Assembly: GCA_017478225.1 (NCBI GenBank)
Contig: JAFVDX010000001.1
Span: 90,747 to 154,746 of the forward strand
Source: Paludibacteraceae bacterium
Lineage (GTDB): Bacteria > Bacteroidota > Bacteroidia > Bacteroidales > Paludibacteraceae
Length of the DNA: 64,000 nt
Direction of reading: 5' to 3'
Positions 36,473-45,438 of this stretch are shown here, in pieces. Every line of letters begins with the position of its first letter. Positions within the stretch are counted from its first letter, which is position 1. Below the pieces are notes generated by a model, which made no database searches, was not told the origin of the DNA, and saw only the letters and a program-made list of their open reading frames with translations. The translations under genes were made by a program, and so were the position numbers.

Positions 36473-37240
36473 ATGAGACTAAAACTTACGAAACCTCTGG
36501 TCTTTTTCGACCTCGAGACAACCGGTCTGAACATAGGTTCAGACCGTATTGTTGAATTATCCTATTTCAAAATCTATCCTAATGGATCGTCTGAGAGCAA
36601 GACATATCGTATCAACCCAGAGATGCACATCCCTGAAGCCACAAGCAAAATTCATGGCATATACGACAGCGATGTAATCAACTGCCCCACCTTTGCACAG
36701 ATAGCAGGCGAATTGGTAAAGACTATAGAAGGGTGTGATCTTGCGGGATACAACAGCAACAACTTCGATATACCTCTGCTCGCGGAAGAACTGCTGCGTG
36801 CCGGTCAGGACATTGACCTAAAAAGGCGCCATTTTGTTGATGCATATATTATCTTTGCCAAACGCGAGCCGAGAAACCTCTCGGCTGCATATAAGTATTA
36901 CTGCCAAAAATCGCTTGAAGATGCTCACACCGCATCAGCGGATACTCGAGCAACCTACGAAGTACTTATGGCACAAATGGAAAAATACCCTGACCTGCCC
37001 GATACAGTGGAAAAACTTGCAGAATACACTACTCACAACAAATATGCAGATTTTGCCGGCAGAATCGTTTACAATCAAAATGGAGAAGAGACATTTAATT
37101 TCGGCAAATACAAGGGTCAAACAGTCAGAGAAGTGTTTGCAAAAGATACGAGCTATTATAGTTGGATGATGCAAGGTGATTTTCCACAATACACCAAAAA
37201 GGTAATCACCCGCATTTATATTGATATGCGAAAGAAATAA
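36473..37240 (+). CDS. DnaQ-like 3'-5' exonuclease with C-terminal DUF3820-like domain
   Basis: The N-terminal two thirds form a DEDDh exonuclease: VFFDLETTGLNIGSDRIVEL (about residues 10-29), AGYNSNNFDIPLLAEELL near 90 and HTASADTRATYEVLM near 150. The C-terminal part (about 190-255) has FGKYKGQTVREVFAKDTSYY, as in the DUF3820 fold often fused to such nucleases. It lies 14 bp after dnaN and may act as a proofreading or repair nuclease next to the clamp. This is inference: no clamp-binding peptide is obvious, and the known epsilon subunit may be encoded elsewhere. Confidence 0.92.
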   Translation: MRLKLTKPLVFFDLETTGLNIGSDRIVELSYFKIYPNGSSESKTYRINPEMHIPEATSKIHGIYDSDVINCPTFAQIAGELVKTIEGCDLAGYNSNNFDIPLLAEELLRAGQDIDLKRRHFVDAYIIFAKREPRNLSAAYKYYCQKSLEDAHTASADTRATYEVLMAQMEKYPDLPDTVEKLAEYTTHNKYADFAGRIVYNQNGEETFNFGKYKGQTVREVFAKDTSYYSWMMQGDFPQYTKKVITRIYIDMRKK

Positions 37241-37255
37241 ATCTCACCATGCGCC

Positions 37256-38926
37256 ATGAATTGGTTTGTTGATTTGCTTACTCAAAGTTCTGTTGCACAC
37301 ACTCTGCTTATCTACTGCTTTATTATAGTAATAGGTATGTCACTGAGCAAAGTGCGCATAAAAGGAATATCTCTTGGCGCGACTTTAGTACTTTTCGTTG
37401 GGCTTATTCTCGGAAGTCTGCATGTAAAAATAGATACAGCAATACTTGATTTTATCAAGAACTTCGGGCTTATCGTATTTATCTTCAGCATCGGTTTGCA
37501 AGTTGGTCCTTCGTTTTTCTCCTCTTTCAAAAAAGGAGGCCTTAAACTAAATGGTCTTGCGATGCTCAATATCTTCATGGGAGTGTGCATAACGATAGCC
37601 CTCTATTACATGCTTCATGGCAAAGTATCTATACCAATGCTCACGGGTATTATGTCGGGTGCAATAACCTCCACCCCGTCATTGGGCGCAGCCGAAGAAG
37701 CACTACAACAAATCCATCAAATAAAAGGCACTCCTATAGAGGCTATCTCTCTTGGTTATGCTGTAGCATACCCTACTGCTATTTTGCTTACTATTGCAGT
37801 AATGATGCTGCTAAAACGGCTTTTCCATATTGACATAAACAAAGAGTTAGATAAACTCAAATTATCGGTTCAGAACGATGCCGACACACCGGATATTCTA
37901 ACCTTCCTTATTCAAAATCCAAATATCGACGGCACCACGCTCTCACAACTCAAGCAACAATTTGGTCATCAAGCCATTGCTACACGACTCTTCGATGGCG
38001 AAAAAGTGTTTATACCGCATGCTGACACTATTCTTCATATAGGTTACATCATTCTTATTGTAACACGCGATGGTGACAAAGAACAATTAGAGCAAATGCT
38101 CGGAAAACAAATTGAATATGAGTGGAAAGACGATGACCGTGACCTTGTTTCACGACGGATAGTAGTAACAAAAGACAATATCAACGGCAAGACTATCGGT
38201 CAACTACACCTACGCTCTGCTCTTAATGTAAATATCACTCGTATTAACCGTGCAGGTATTAATCTTCTTGCCCGCCCCGACTTGGTGTTGCAAGTGGGTG
38301 ACAGAGTGATGGTGGTAGGACCATTGGAAGGCATAACACAAGCAGAGAAAATGATGGGTAACACATTGAAGAAACTCAACGAGCCACCTATCATAACCAT
38401 ATTCTTAGGCATATTACTCGGAATCTTGCTTGGCTCAATTCCCATCTATTTTCCGCATTTACCAATGCCGGCACGCTTGGGTTTGGCAGGCGGGCCGCTT
38501 ATAGTGGCAATTCTACTCGGCAGATTTGGCTACAAACTCCGACTAATCACCTACACCACACAATCTGCCAACCTTATGCTTAGAGAACTCGGACTTTGCC
38601 TTTTCCTTGCGTCGGTAGGGCTAACCGCAGGCGAACAATTCTTCAAGACAGTATTTTCTTCTACAGGCGTACTTTGGCTTTTATGCGCAAGCCTTATCAC
38701 CTTCCTGCCGGCAATCGTTATAGGAATAGTTGCGATGCTTATGAAATTAAATTTCTTTACTACATGCGGACTTATTGCCGGCGCACACACCAACGCTCCA
38801 CCTCTTGCATACGCCACCTCACTTGCCGATACTGACGAGCCGGCTGTTGTTTACGCCACTGTTTATCCGCTCGTTACTTTCTTAAGAATCATAATTTCAC
38901 AATTCATAATACTTCTTTTTGCATAA
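37256..38926 (+). CDS. AspT/YidE-type membrane transporter with two TrkA-C domains
   Basis: The 556-residue inner-membrane protein has the layout of the AspT/YidE/YbjL family: about five helices with GLILGSLHV and GLIVFIFSIGLQVGPSFF near residues 55-85, two RCK/TrkA-C domains in the middle (about 205-370), and a second membrane half with the repeated signature LGLCLFLASVGLTAGEQFF near residue 445. Members include an aspartate:alanine exchanger, but the substrate of this subgroup is unknown. It starts 15 bp after the exonuclease gene and ends 13 bp before the SDR start codon. Confidence 0.92.
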   Translation: MNWFVDLLTQSSVAHTLLIYCFIIVIGMSLSKVRIKGISLGATLVLFVGLILGSLHVKIDTAILDFIKNFGLIVFIFSIGLQVGPSFFSSFKKGGLKLNGLAMLNIFMGVCITIALYYMLHGKVSIPMLTGIMSGAITSTPSLGAAEEALQQIHQIKGTPIEAISLGYAVAYPTAILLTIAVMMLLKRLFHIDINKELDKLKLSVQNDADTPDILTFLIQNPNIDGTTLSQLKQQFGHQAIATRLFDGEKVFIPHADTILHIGYIILIVTRDGDKEQLEQMLGKQIEYEWKDDDRDLVSRRIVVTKDNINGKTIGQLHLRSALNVNITRINRAGINLLARPDLVLQVGDRVMVVGPLEGITQAEKMMGNTLKKLNEPPIITIFLGILLGILLGSIPIYFPHLPMPARLGLAGGPLIVAILLGRFGYKLRLITYTTQSANLMLRELGLCLFLASVGLTAGEQFFKTVFSSTGVLWLLCASLITFLPAIVIGIVAMLMKLNFFTTCGLIAGAHTNAPPLAYATSLADTDEPAVVYATVYPLVTFLRIIISQFIILLFA

Positions 38927-38939
38927 TCTATATAAAACA

Positions 38940-39722
38940 ATGAAACAAATAGCAATTATCACAGGCGGCTCAAGCGGCATCGGTTTGGCTGCAGCACAAC
39001 TCTTCGCTAAAAAAGGCTACAAAGTATATGAACTCTCTCGGAGTGGACAATCAACAAGCGAGATTGAACATATCAAATGCGATATGACCGATGAAGAGCA
39101 AGTGAAGTCTGCAGTAAAACAAGTGCTTGATGTTGAAGGTCATATTGACCTGCTCATAAACAATGCAGGATATGGAATAAGTGGCGCCGTAGAATTCACA
39201 GCCACAGAAGATGCCAAACGCCAATTCGATGTGAATCTCTTTGGCGCACTCAATGCTGTCAAGGCAGTATTGCCTACTATGAGACAACAAAAAAGTGGTA
39301 AGATTATCTTTACAAGTAGTGTTGCCGCAGTTTTACCCATTCCCTATCAATCGTTTTATTCTGCTTCAAAAGCCGCCATCAATGCTCTCACTCTTGCCTT
39401 GAGAAACGAAGTGGCTGAATTTGGAATCAAAGTAAGCGCACTTATGCCAGGTGATGTGAAAACAGGTTTTACTGCAGCACGCAACAAAAACAACTCTGCA
39501 CAAAACATCTATACCAAACAAGCAAAGGCTGTATCAGCGATGGAAAAAGACGAGCAGAACGGAATGACAACCAACCAAATAGCCCAAAAACTGTTATCTA
39601 TTGCCCATAAAAACAATCCTGCTCCACTCTACACCACCGGACTGCAATATCATTTGTTTGTGTTACTTGAGAAACTCCTACCCAAACGCTTCTCAAATTG
39701 GGTCGTAGGAAAAATCTATTAG
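38940..39722 (+). CDS. Short-chain dehydrogenase/reductase
   Basis: The 260-residue product is a classical SDR: cofactor motif IITGGSSGIGLAAAQLFAKK near residue 6, NNAGYG near residue 78, and the catalytic Ser plus YxxxK in SSVAAVLPIPYQSFYSASKA (about 127-146). The preference for NAD(H) or NADP(H) and the substrate cannot be told. A start at 38919 would overlap the previous gene by 8 bp and add seven residues before MKQIAIITGG, so the second ATG is used. It is followed by a 9-bp tandem repeat and a terminator. Confidence 0.93.
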   Translation: MKQIAIITGGSSGIGLAAAQLFAKKGYKVYELSRSGQSTSEIEHIKCDMTDEEQVKSAVKQVLDVEGHIDLLINNAGYGISGAVEFTATEDAKRQFDVNLFGALNAVKAVLPTMRQQKSGKIIFTSSVAAVLPIPYQSFYSASKAAINALTLALRNEVAEFGIKVSALMPGDVKTGFTAARNKNNSAQNIYTKQAKAVSAMEKDEQNGMTTNQIAQKLLSIAHKNNPAPLYTTGLQYHLFVLLEKLLPKRFSNWVVGKIY

Positions 39723-39730
39723 TTTCCTTT

Positions 39731-39775
39731 ATTTCTAAGATTTCTAAGATTTCTAAGACATCTAAGACATCTATA
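39731..39775 (+). repeat. Five tandem 9-bp repeats
   Basis: Three exact copies of ATTTCTAAG (39731-39757) are followed by two related units (ACATCTAAG, ACATCTATA) to 39775. They sit in the 3' untranslated gap between the SDR stop and the terminator. It is likely a slippage-prone microsatellite. Confidence 0.85.
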
Positions 39776-39779
39776 TCAA

Positions 39780-39813
39780 AAAAATCACGGACTCAAATGA
39801 ATCCGTGATTTTT
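39780..39813. terminator. Bidirectional intrinsic terminator
   Basis: Arms 39780-39791 and 39802-39813 form a 12-bp stem (AAAAATCACGGA) with a 10-nt loop. The A tract on one side and T tract on the other suit both the SDR transcript (rightward) and the small-gene transcript that ends at 39817 (leftward). Confidence 0.85.
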
Positions 39814-39816
39814 CTT

Positions 39817-40065
39817 TTATTTGCGTTTTCGGCGAAATAACTTGCCAAGCAAAGTGGTTCCCAACACTATCAGATCTAATCTGGGAGCAATAGCCTTGAC
39901 CACACTACCCACAGCATTGCTTATGCTAAACACTCCTTTCCAACATTTCTTTATGTCGTTAACCTCTTTTTGTAAATTGCTTTCTTGTTTTAAGGCACGC
40001 TTTTCAAGAGCAATTCGCTCTGCTGCAATGCTCTCTAATGTAGTCAGTTCATATAGTTTCGCCAT
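39817..40065 (-). CDS. Small basic protein of the YtxH/holin-X cluster
   Basis: The 82-residue product has a helical first half (MAKLYELTTLESIAAERIAL, then KRALKQESNLQKEVNDIKKC), one weakly hydrophobic segment (FSISNAVGSVVKAIAPRLDLIVLGTTLLG) and a basic end KLFRRKRK. I do not recognise a family. It overlaps the holin-X-like gene by 17 bp, and so is the last gene of a three-gene leftward unit with YtxH. Such trios are common in Bacteroidota and probably serve envelope upkeep or stress; this role is inferred from context only. Confidence 0.75.
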   Translation of the reverse strand: MAKLYELTTLESIAAERIALEKRALKQESNLQKEVNDIKKCWKGVFSISNAVGSVVKAIAPRLDLIVLGTTLLGKLFRRKRK

Positions 40066-40456
40066 GTTCAGCCTCCTTTTCTTCTTTGTTTGCTAAATTC
40101 AAGTCAGACACTTCTTGCTCTTTAGGAGCAAACAAAATCTGACTTAATTTCTTAACTAAAGGATTGACAAACAATTTCTCGCGCTGCCAATACAATAATA
40201 ACAATATCACTATGAGAACTCCTCCAAGTATTATGCAAGCCACAGCAGGAGCCATTACATTAGCCATCAAGTGAACCAATGCTACCGAGAAATAAGCGAT
40301 TGCGCCAAAACCCAAAAACAACGTCACTATCAAGAACACCAACATACCTATTATTATAGACAACTTCTCCAAAAGTTCAAGCCGGAGAAGGTCATAACGG
40401 GTAGAAAGATATTCTTTGCAATCAGCAAACAACTTACTATATGTCCCCATAAACAA
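40049..40456 (-). CDS. Holin-X-like (phage holin superfamily III) membrane protein
   Basis: The 135-residue product has an N-terminal amphipathic helix (SKLFADCKEYLSTRYDLLRLE), two strong membrane helices (about 35-65 and 70-97) and a charged tail (EEKEAEHGETI). This is the layout of the Phage_holin_3_6/Holin-X family, which despite its name is mostly found in cellular genomes. No phage genes are nearby, so a lytic role is unlikely. It lies between YtxH and the small basic gene. Confidence 0.85.
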   Translation of the reverse strand: MFMGTYSKLFADCKEYLSTRYDLLRLELLEKLSIIIGMLVFLIVTLFLGFGAIAYFSVALVHLMANVMAPAVACIILGGVLIVILLLLYWQREKLFVNPLVKKLSQILFAPKEQEVSDLNLANKEEKEAEHGETI

Positions 40457-40479
40457 TTATTATTTTAGGACTATAATAA

Positions 40480-40692
40480 TTAGTCTGCCTCAACTACTTT
40501 TTCTTCACCTTTGATTTTGGCAAGAATCTCATCAACAATAGCCTCAAGTCTTTCTGCCGACAAATTAGGCATTTTTTCTTTTACCATTGCCTCAAGTTTA
40601 TCACGAGTTTCTTTTCCTGAATAAGGAGCAAAAAGCAAACCGAGTGCTGCGCCTGCTACAAGGCCGCCAAGCATTGAAAATAAATTTCTCAT
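40480..40692 (-). CDS. YtxH domain protein
   Basis: The 70-residue product starts MRNLFSMLGGLVAGAALGLL, a glycine-rich membrane helix, followed by FAPYSGKETRDKLEAMVKEK, the YtxH signature. Its C-terminal half is a charged helix. YtxH proteins are small general-stress membrane proteins of unknown mechanism. A start at 40764 would add 24 residues and lie upstream of the predicted transcription start. The gene opens the three-gene unit with the holin-X-like gene (23 bp gap). Confidence 0.9.
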   Translation of the reverse strand: MRNLFSMLGGLVAGAALGLLFAPYSGKETRDKLEAMVKEKMPNLSAERLEAIVDEILAKIKGEEKVVEAD

Positions 40693-40708
40693 AACATTAT
40701 AATTTAGG

Positions 40709-40749
40709 GTAACGCTGCGTTGCGTTACATAGTTACGCTTGCAAAAGTA
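40709..40749 (-). promoter_or_regulatory. Promoter and leader hairpin of the YtxH unit
   Basis: TACTTTTG (complement of 40742-40749) is the -7 box. Just after the expected start lies a hairpin, GTAACGC (40709-40715) with GCGTTAC (40722-40728) and a 6-nt loop, and a third partial copy (GTTACGC, 40732-40738) that could pair in a competing way. Confidence 0.6.
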
Positions 40750-40780
40750 CAAAAAACATTCCAAACAACCAATAGCCTAC

Positions 40781-41710
40781 TTATTTTTCTTTGTCAAGCA
40801 GAGTTACATCTACATGCGGATAGGCAAATTGTATTCCGTTCTCAGGCAATTGGGTGTATATTGCTTTGTTCAAATCATAGGTCAATCCCCAGAAATCCTC
40901 ATTTTTGCAAAATGCCCTTACAACAAATGATATATCACTGCTATTAAGCGTTTTAAGCGCCACAAATGGGTCTTGACATCCTTCTATATTACTATCGAGT
41001 ACCCTTCCGTCGGATTTTAATATCTTCATCAGCAATTCTATACATTCATCAGCATTAGTTCCATAAGCCACACTCACCAACATATCCACTCTTCTGTAGG
41101 GCAAAGTAGAATGGTTGTCAATTGTACCATTAGATAGTGCCCCATTGGGCAAAACCACTTCTCTGCCATCTATCGTCTTTATTCTTGTATTGGTTATTGC
41201 CACATTGGTCACTACTCCTTGGTATCCTTGAGCTGATATCCAGTCGCCAACCTTAAAAGGCCGAAACACCAGTATCATTATTCCACCGGCAAAATTCTGA
41301 ACCGTCCCGCTCAGAGCCATTCCTATTGCCATACCACCGGCCGCAAGTAAAGCCGCAAGCGAAGTAGTGTCAATACCCAATGTGCCAATAGTAATCACAA
41401 TAAGCAACACAGTAAGCGAAAACGAAGTGGCGGAATATACAAATGAAGCAACTGTCGGGTCAACTTTGCGCCGCTCAAACCGACGCTTCTGCATCTTCTT
41501 GATTTTACCAATTAGCCATGCACCTACAAAATATATTATTAGGGCTATTACTACCTTTATACCAAACAAAATAGCCTGATGGCCTAACTCCTCAAAATAG
41601 CCACGAGGATTGGTCTGCAACTGATAGAGCATATCTTCAGTATGTTGCTTTATAGAGTCATTTACACTCTTTACATCAACCTGAGGCATTGTAGTCTGAA
41701 GAAACAACAT
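40781..41710 (-). CDS. Small-conductance mechanosensitive channel (MscS family)
   Basis: MscS channels open when membrane tension rises and protect against hypo-osmotic shock. The 309-residue product has an N-terminal amphipathic segment, two helices (about 45-65 and 92-115), the pore helix [26 protein letters not shown] near 130-155, and the beta domain with [19 protein letters not shown]. The C-terminal alpha/beta domain is intact. Start could be the second Met (residue 8). It is divergent from rho. Confidence 0.94.
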   Translation of the reverse strand: MLFLQTTMPQVDVKSVNDSIKQHTEDMLYQLQTNPRGYFEELGHQAILFGIKVVIALIIYFVGAWLIGKIKKMQKRRFERRKVDPTVASFVYSATSFSLTVLLIVITIGTLGIDTTSLAALLAAGGMAIGMALSGTVQNFAGGIMILVFRPFKVGDWISAQGYQGVVTNVAITNTRIKTIDGREVVLPNGALSNGTIDNHSTLPYRRVDMLVSVAYGTNADECIELLMKILKSDGRVLDSNIEGCQDPFVALKTLNSSDISFVVRAFCKNEDFWGLTYDLNKAIYTQLPENGIQFAYPHVDVTLLDKEK

Positions 41711-41787
41711 AAGATTATTGTACTTTATTGTGTTATACTATTTCTATACTTTAAATGGGAAAAAAGTTGTTCACAACTAATTTGCGG

Positions 41788-41833
41788 CAAAATTACAAAA
41801 ATTTTGTGGATTGAAAAAATTGTTGTAACTTTG
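41788..41833. promoter_or_regulatory. Divergent promoters for mscS and rho
   Basis: Rightward: TTTG at 41803-41806 and TAACTTTG at 41826-41833, 19 bp apart, for rho (ATG 41897, leader about 60 nt). Leftward: TAATTTTG (complement of 41788-41795) for the mscS-type gene, without a clear TTG upstream. Confidence 0.65.
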
Positions 41834-41896
41834 CCGCGCAAAATAGAGAATGGTCTGTCTCTATTGTTTCCATTATTTTTTCTATATTTTATTTTT

Positions 41897-43789
41897 ATGG
41901 CATACGATATGCAAAAACTCGGGCAAATGACGCTCGAAGAACTAACCGAACTTGCTAAGTCATTCGGTGTGAAAGTGAGTAAGAAAGACACTCAACAATC
42001 TATTATTTACAATATTCTCGATGCACAAGCCGACCAAAAGGCAATGAAAGTACAAGCCAAAGTAGATGCTCGCAACCAAGAAGGTGACCATCGAAAAAAA
42101 CAGCGTGTACATATTCAGCGTAAACAAACAGAAAAAGTTAGTTTAGACAAATTCAGCAAGAAGTCAGAGCCGCAACAAACTCTAATAGAGGTAAATGGTA
42201 CAGAGCAAAAGGCTGCAGAAATTCAACAGAGGGCAGCCGACCTCTTTATAGAACCTGCAGCACAAACTAATGCCACTGCTCAATCAACTATCCCCACTAC
42301 AATAAAAAAGGAAAATAGCGCCAAAGCGACTAAGAAAAACAAAAAAAATACTGAAAGCACAGAATTACAATTATTAGAAACAGTTGCGCCTAATCCTATA
42401 GCCACAGCACAAGAAAATACAGAAACCAAACCAAAGAAAAAACGCTCAACTAAGACAAAAAAGGCAGATAGCAGTTCACAAGAAACACAACAACTGACAA
42501 TAAACGAACTGTCAGAAGACACTAACCCAATCAATACAAAGACTGCAACTGATTTAGAAAATCAGGCAATAGCCGACCAACAGCCAAATAATCAAGAAGA
42601 AAAAGAGAACAATAAACAAGATAAAAACAAAGAAGATAAAAACAAGCAGGACAAACGTCCACAATACGATTTTGGGGATAATATTCAGGGCTATGGAACT
42701 TTGGAACTACTGCCGGATGGGTATGGTTTCCTCCGTTCAGCCGACTACAACTATATTTCTTCGCCGGACGATATTTATGTTTCTATGCAACAAATTCGTC
42801 AATATGGTCTCAAGGCAGGCGATACCGTTCAATGCACTATTCGTCCGCCAAGAGATGGCGAGAAATACTTCCCCATGAACAAGGTTCTCCGCATCAATGG
42901 TTGCTTGCCCGAACAGGTGCGCGATCGTGTTGCCTTTGAGCATCTCACTCCTCTTTTCCCAAATGAGAAATTCTCATTATGCAATGGCAAAAACGATCCG
43001 CTCTCATGCCGTGTTATAGACCTTTTTGCGCCTATAGGGAAAGGGCAACGAGGACTAATTGTTGCGCAACCTAAAACCGGTAAGACAGTTCTCTTGAAAG
43101 AAATTGCTAATGCTATCGCCGCCAATCACCCTGAGGTTTATATGATAGTGCTTCTGATTGACGAACGCCCAGAGGAAGTTACCGACATGTCTCGCTCGGT
43201 CAATGCAGAAGTTATCGCTTCCACCTTTGACGAACCTGCTGAAAACCATGTAAAAGTAGCCAATATCGTTCACGAGAAAGCAAAACGATTGGTAGAATGT
43301 GGGCATGATGTGGTGATATTACTTGATAGCATCACACGCCTGGCAAGAGCCTACAACACAGTGGCTCCCGCAAGCGGAAAAGTATTGTCAGGAGGTGTGG
43401 AAGCCCAAGCACTACACAAACCCAAGCGCTTCTTTGGAGCAGCAAGAAATATAGAAAACGGCGGTTCGCTAACCATTATTGCCACAGCACTAACAGAGAC
43501 AGGCTCCAAGATGGACGATGTTATCTTTGAAGAATTCAAAGGCACGGGCAATATGGAATTGCAACTTGACCGTCGCCTCTCCAATAAGCGAGTATTCCCC
43601 GCTGTTGACATCATGGCTTCTTCAACCCGCCGTGATGACTTGTTGCTGCCACCGGAAGTGTTAACACGCATGTGGGTTCTGAGACGGCACCTGAGCGACA
43701 TGAACTCAGTTGAAGCAATGGAGTTCTTGAAAGAACGAATGGAACGCACAGAAGATAACGACGAATTTTTGCTTTCTATGAACTCATAA
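41897..43789 (+). CDS. rho: Transcription termination factor Rho with disordered insert
   Basis: Rho is the hexameric RNA-dependent ATPase that ends transcription. The 630-residue product is much longer than the roughly 420 residues of E. coli Rho. The N-terminal helix bundle (about 1-40, [20 protein letters not shown]) is followed by a Lys/Gln/Asn/Glu-rich, low-complexity stretch of about 210 residues (about 45-255), then the RNA-binding cold-shock-like domain ([20 protein letters not shown]) and the ATPase with Walker A PKTGKT near residue 391. Long inserts at this place are known in Bacteroidota Rho. In-frame ATG codons before 41897 would extend the protein upstream of the promoter and were rejected. 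Confidence 0.96.
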   Translation: MAYDMQKLGQMTLEELTELAKSFGVKVSKKDTQQSIIYNILDAQADQKAMKVQAKVDARNQEGDHRKKQRVHIQRKQTEKVSLDKFSKKSEPQQTLIEVNGTEQKAAEIQQRAADLFIEPAAQTNATAQSTIPTTIKKENSAKATKKNKKNTESTELQLLETVAPNPIATAQENTETKPKKKRSTKTKKADSSSQETQQLTINELSEDTNPINTKTATDLENQAIADQQPNNQEEKENNKQDKNKEDKNKQDKRPQYDFGDNIQGYGTLELLPDGYGFLRSADYNYISSPDDIYVSMQQIRQYGLKAGDTVQCTIRPPRDGEKYFPMNKVLRINGCLPEQVRDRVAFEHLTPLFPNEKFSLCNGKNDPLSCRVIDLFAPIGKGQRGLIVAQPKTGKTVLLKEIANAIAANHPEVYMIVLLIDERPEEVTDMSRSVNAEVIASTFDEPAENHVKVANIVHEKAKRLVECGHDVVILLDSITRLARAYNTVAPASGKVLSGGVEAQALHKPKRFFGAARNIENGGSLTIIATALTETGSKMDDVIFEEFKGTGNMELQLDRRLSNKRVFPAVDIMASSTRRDDLLLPPEVLTRMWVLRRHLSDMNSVEAMEFLKERMERTEDNDEFLLSMNS

Positions 43790-43791
43790 AC

Positions 43792-43829
43792 AACAACTGC
43801 TATAGACACCAAAGCCTATAGCAGTTGTT
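43792..43829. terminator. Terminator between rho and the RecD-like gene
   Basis: Arms 43792-43805 and 43816-43829 form a perfect 14-bp stem (AACAACTGCTATAG) with a 10-nt loop and T-rich sequence after it. It starts 3 bp after the rho stop and can serve both converging genes. Confidence 0.85.
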
Positions 43830-43848
43830 ATTTTTGTATTATATTAAA

Positions 43849-45240
43849 TCAAAAATTTATCAGATATACATCCTCTGTGGCACGAGTAAGGGCTGTATAT
43901 AACCATCTATAATAATCTGTTCCTAATTGTTCATCATTTATTACACCCTGGTCCACAAATACCCTTTTCCACTGTCCACCTTGTGCCTTATGACAAGTGA
44001 CGGCATAGGCATGCTTTATATGAAGAGCGTTGTAATAAGGATTTTCCATTATAGTCTTTACTAACTCTTTTCGAGAATGAATTTCCGGATAGTCCAACGC
44101 TATTTTTTCAAACAATTCCCGTTGCATTTGATAATTCTGTTCAGGTGATTCAGATAGTAGTGTGTCTAAACATAAAATACAATCTATTTCCCAATCATAA
44201 TCCAATGCTTTTAGAGAAGCATCGACAAAACGAAAACCGTAGATCTCTCGCTCACCTCTCAGTCTTTCCACTTCAAATATATCACCATTAGCAAGAAAAT
44301 CTATACCTTCATACTGCCTTGTCCAAAAGTAATTATTCTTAGTTACCATTATCCTATCGCTTGCAGTCAACAAATCCTCTCGCCATAATATTCTGTTTCT
44401 TATTCCCTGATTATACAGGTTCATCCTTTTATTGGTTCTGACAACAACCATAGTTTGGTCCTGTCCTACTTCTCTGTATGCTTTCTCTATATCCTCAAGC
44501 ATCTCTTCGCCTGTGATCTTGTGTATATCGGCAAAACCATCAGTTAAGAATTGCGGTACCTGTTTGGTTTTGCCTTCGTTCAAACGATTACGAAGCGTGG
44601 TTGCATTAAATAATATACCGCTCTCTAATGCTTGACGCGCCACTTGAGTGAGCACAAAATCAGTTACCTTAAGCCCATAACACTCTAATGTGTTTTTGTC
44701 TAATGCAGGACTATTCTCTTGTCCTACAGGTGGTAGTTGGGCGGTATCACCAATCAGAAAAAGGACGCAATTTCTGCCTGAATACACATATTCTATCAAA
44801 TCAGAAAGCAGCCTACCTGTTCCAAAAGCCACACCATCCTGTCCCCCATTACTTATCATCGATGCCTCATCGACAATAAACAGGGTGTCTTGCAGCGAGT
44901 TATACGACAATCCAAACTGTTCCGTTCCCATATCCTTTTGTCTGTATATTTGTTTATGAATGGTATAAGCAGGAAATCCGGAATATGCAGATAATACTTT
45001 GGCTGCTCTGCCGGTTGGTGCCAAAAGCACAGTTTTTTGTTGAAGACGATTAAGTGCCCGCACCATAGCAGCCATCATACTTGTCTTTCCTGTTCCCGCA
45101 TAACCTTGCAAAAGGAAAAGCCTGTCAGTATCCCTGCTAACAAGAAAATCACCTAACATTTTCAATAGGTGATATTTCTCTTCATTGGGCTCAAATGGCA
45201 ATTCAGCCCTTATTTGTGATATGATAAAATCAGTTAGCAA
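43849..45240 (-). CDS. RecD-like (Pif1/RecD2 type) ATP-dependent DNA helicase
   Basis: The 463-residue product is a superfamily 1B helicase: Walker A LLQGYAGTGKTSMMAAMVRA near residue 42, motif Ia VLLAPTGRAAKVL, Walker B TLFIVDEASMIS, GDTAQLPPVGQENSPAL, and the C-terminal motif VTCHKAQGGQWKRVFVD followed by YRWLYTALTRATEDVYLI. It lacks RecB and RecC neighbours and the long N-terminus of RecD2. 5'-3' DNA unwinding is expected from the family; the cellular role is not clear. It converges on rho and shares its terminator. Confidence 0.92.
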   Translation of the reverse strand: MLTDFIISQIRAELPFEPNEEKYHLLKMLGDFLVSRDTDRLFLLQGYAGTGKTSMMAAMVRALNRLQQKTVLLAPTGRAAKVLSAYSGFPAYTIHKQIYRQKDMGTEQFGLSYNSLQDTLFIVDEASMISNGGQDGVAFGTGRLLSDLIEYVYSGRNCVLFLIGDTAQLPPVGQENSPALDKNTLECYGLKVTDFVLTQVARQALESGILFNATTLRNRLNEGKTKQVPQFLTDGFADIHKITGEEMLEDIEKAYREVGQDQTMVVVRTNKRMNLYNQGIRNRILWREDLLTASDRIMVTKNNYFWTRQYEGIDFLANGDIFEVERLRGEREIYGFRFVDASLKALDYDWEIDCILCLDTLLSESPEQNYQMQRELFEKIALDYPEIHSRKELVKTIMENPYYNALHIKHAYAVTCHKAQGGQWKRVFVDQGVINDEQLGTDYYRWLYTALTRATEDVYLINF

Positions 45241-45271
45241 TCAGGTAATTATATAATAAAACTCATTTTTG

Positions 45272-45303
45272 TTTTGCCATATTAGAAAAAAGCAGTACTT
45301 TTG
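45272..45303 (+). promoter_or_regulatory. Promoter of the SRP RNA gene
   Basis: TTTG at 45272-45275 and TACTTTTG at 45296-45303 are 20 bp apart, directly before the start of the SRP RNA. Confidence 0.75.
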
Positions 45304-45308
45304 CAGTC

Positions 45309-45405
45309 GGTAAGTCCTGCACGACCAGCTCCCTTAGAACTCCCCCAGGTCTTGACCGAAGCAAGGGTATAAGGTTGTAGCGGTGCGATGCAGATCGCTT
45401 ACCTT
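45309..45405 (+). ncRNA. ffs: Signal recognition particle RNA (small bacterial type)
   Basis: The RNA of about 97 nt is closed by GGTAAG (45309-45314) pairing with CTTACC (45398-45403) and ends at a T run (45404-45410). The conserved Ffh-binding hairpin is seen at about 45345-45366: CCCAGGTC, a TTGA-type loop, GACCGAAGCAAGGG, which contains the GAAGCA and CAGG elements of the SRP core. It has its own promoter, and sits between two protein genes that both lie on the minus strand. The call rests on these motifs; an Rfam search would confirm the exact ends. Confidence 0.85.
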
Positions 45406-45438
45406 TTTTTGTGTCCTTACTTCGTTATCATCAACCTC

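Noticed and set aside
39731..39775. CRISPR-like array
   Set aside because: The units are only 9 bp, head to tail, with no spacers and no cas genes.
40049..40456. Holin gene as evidence of a prophage
   Set aside because: There are no other phage genes nearby, and this family is widespread in normal chromosomes next to YtxH.
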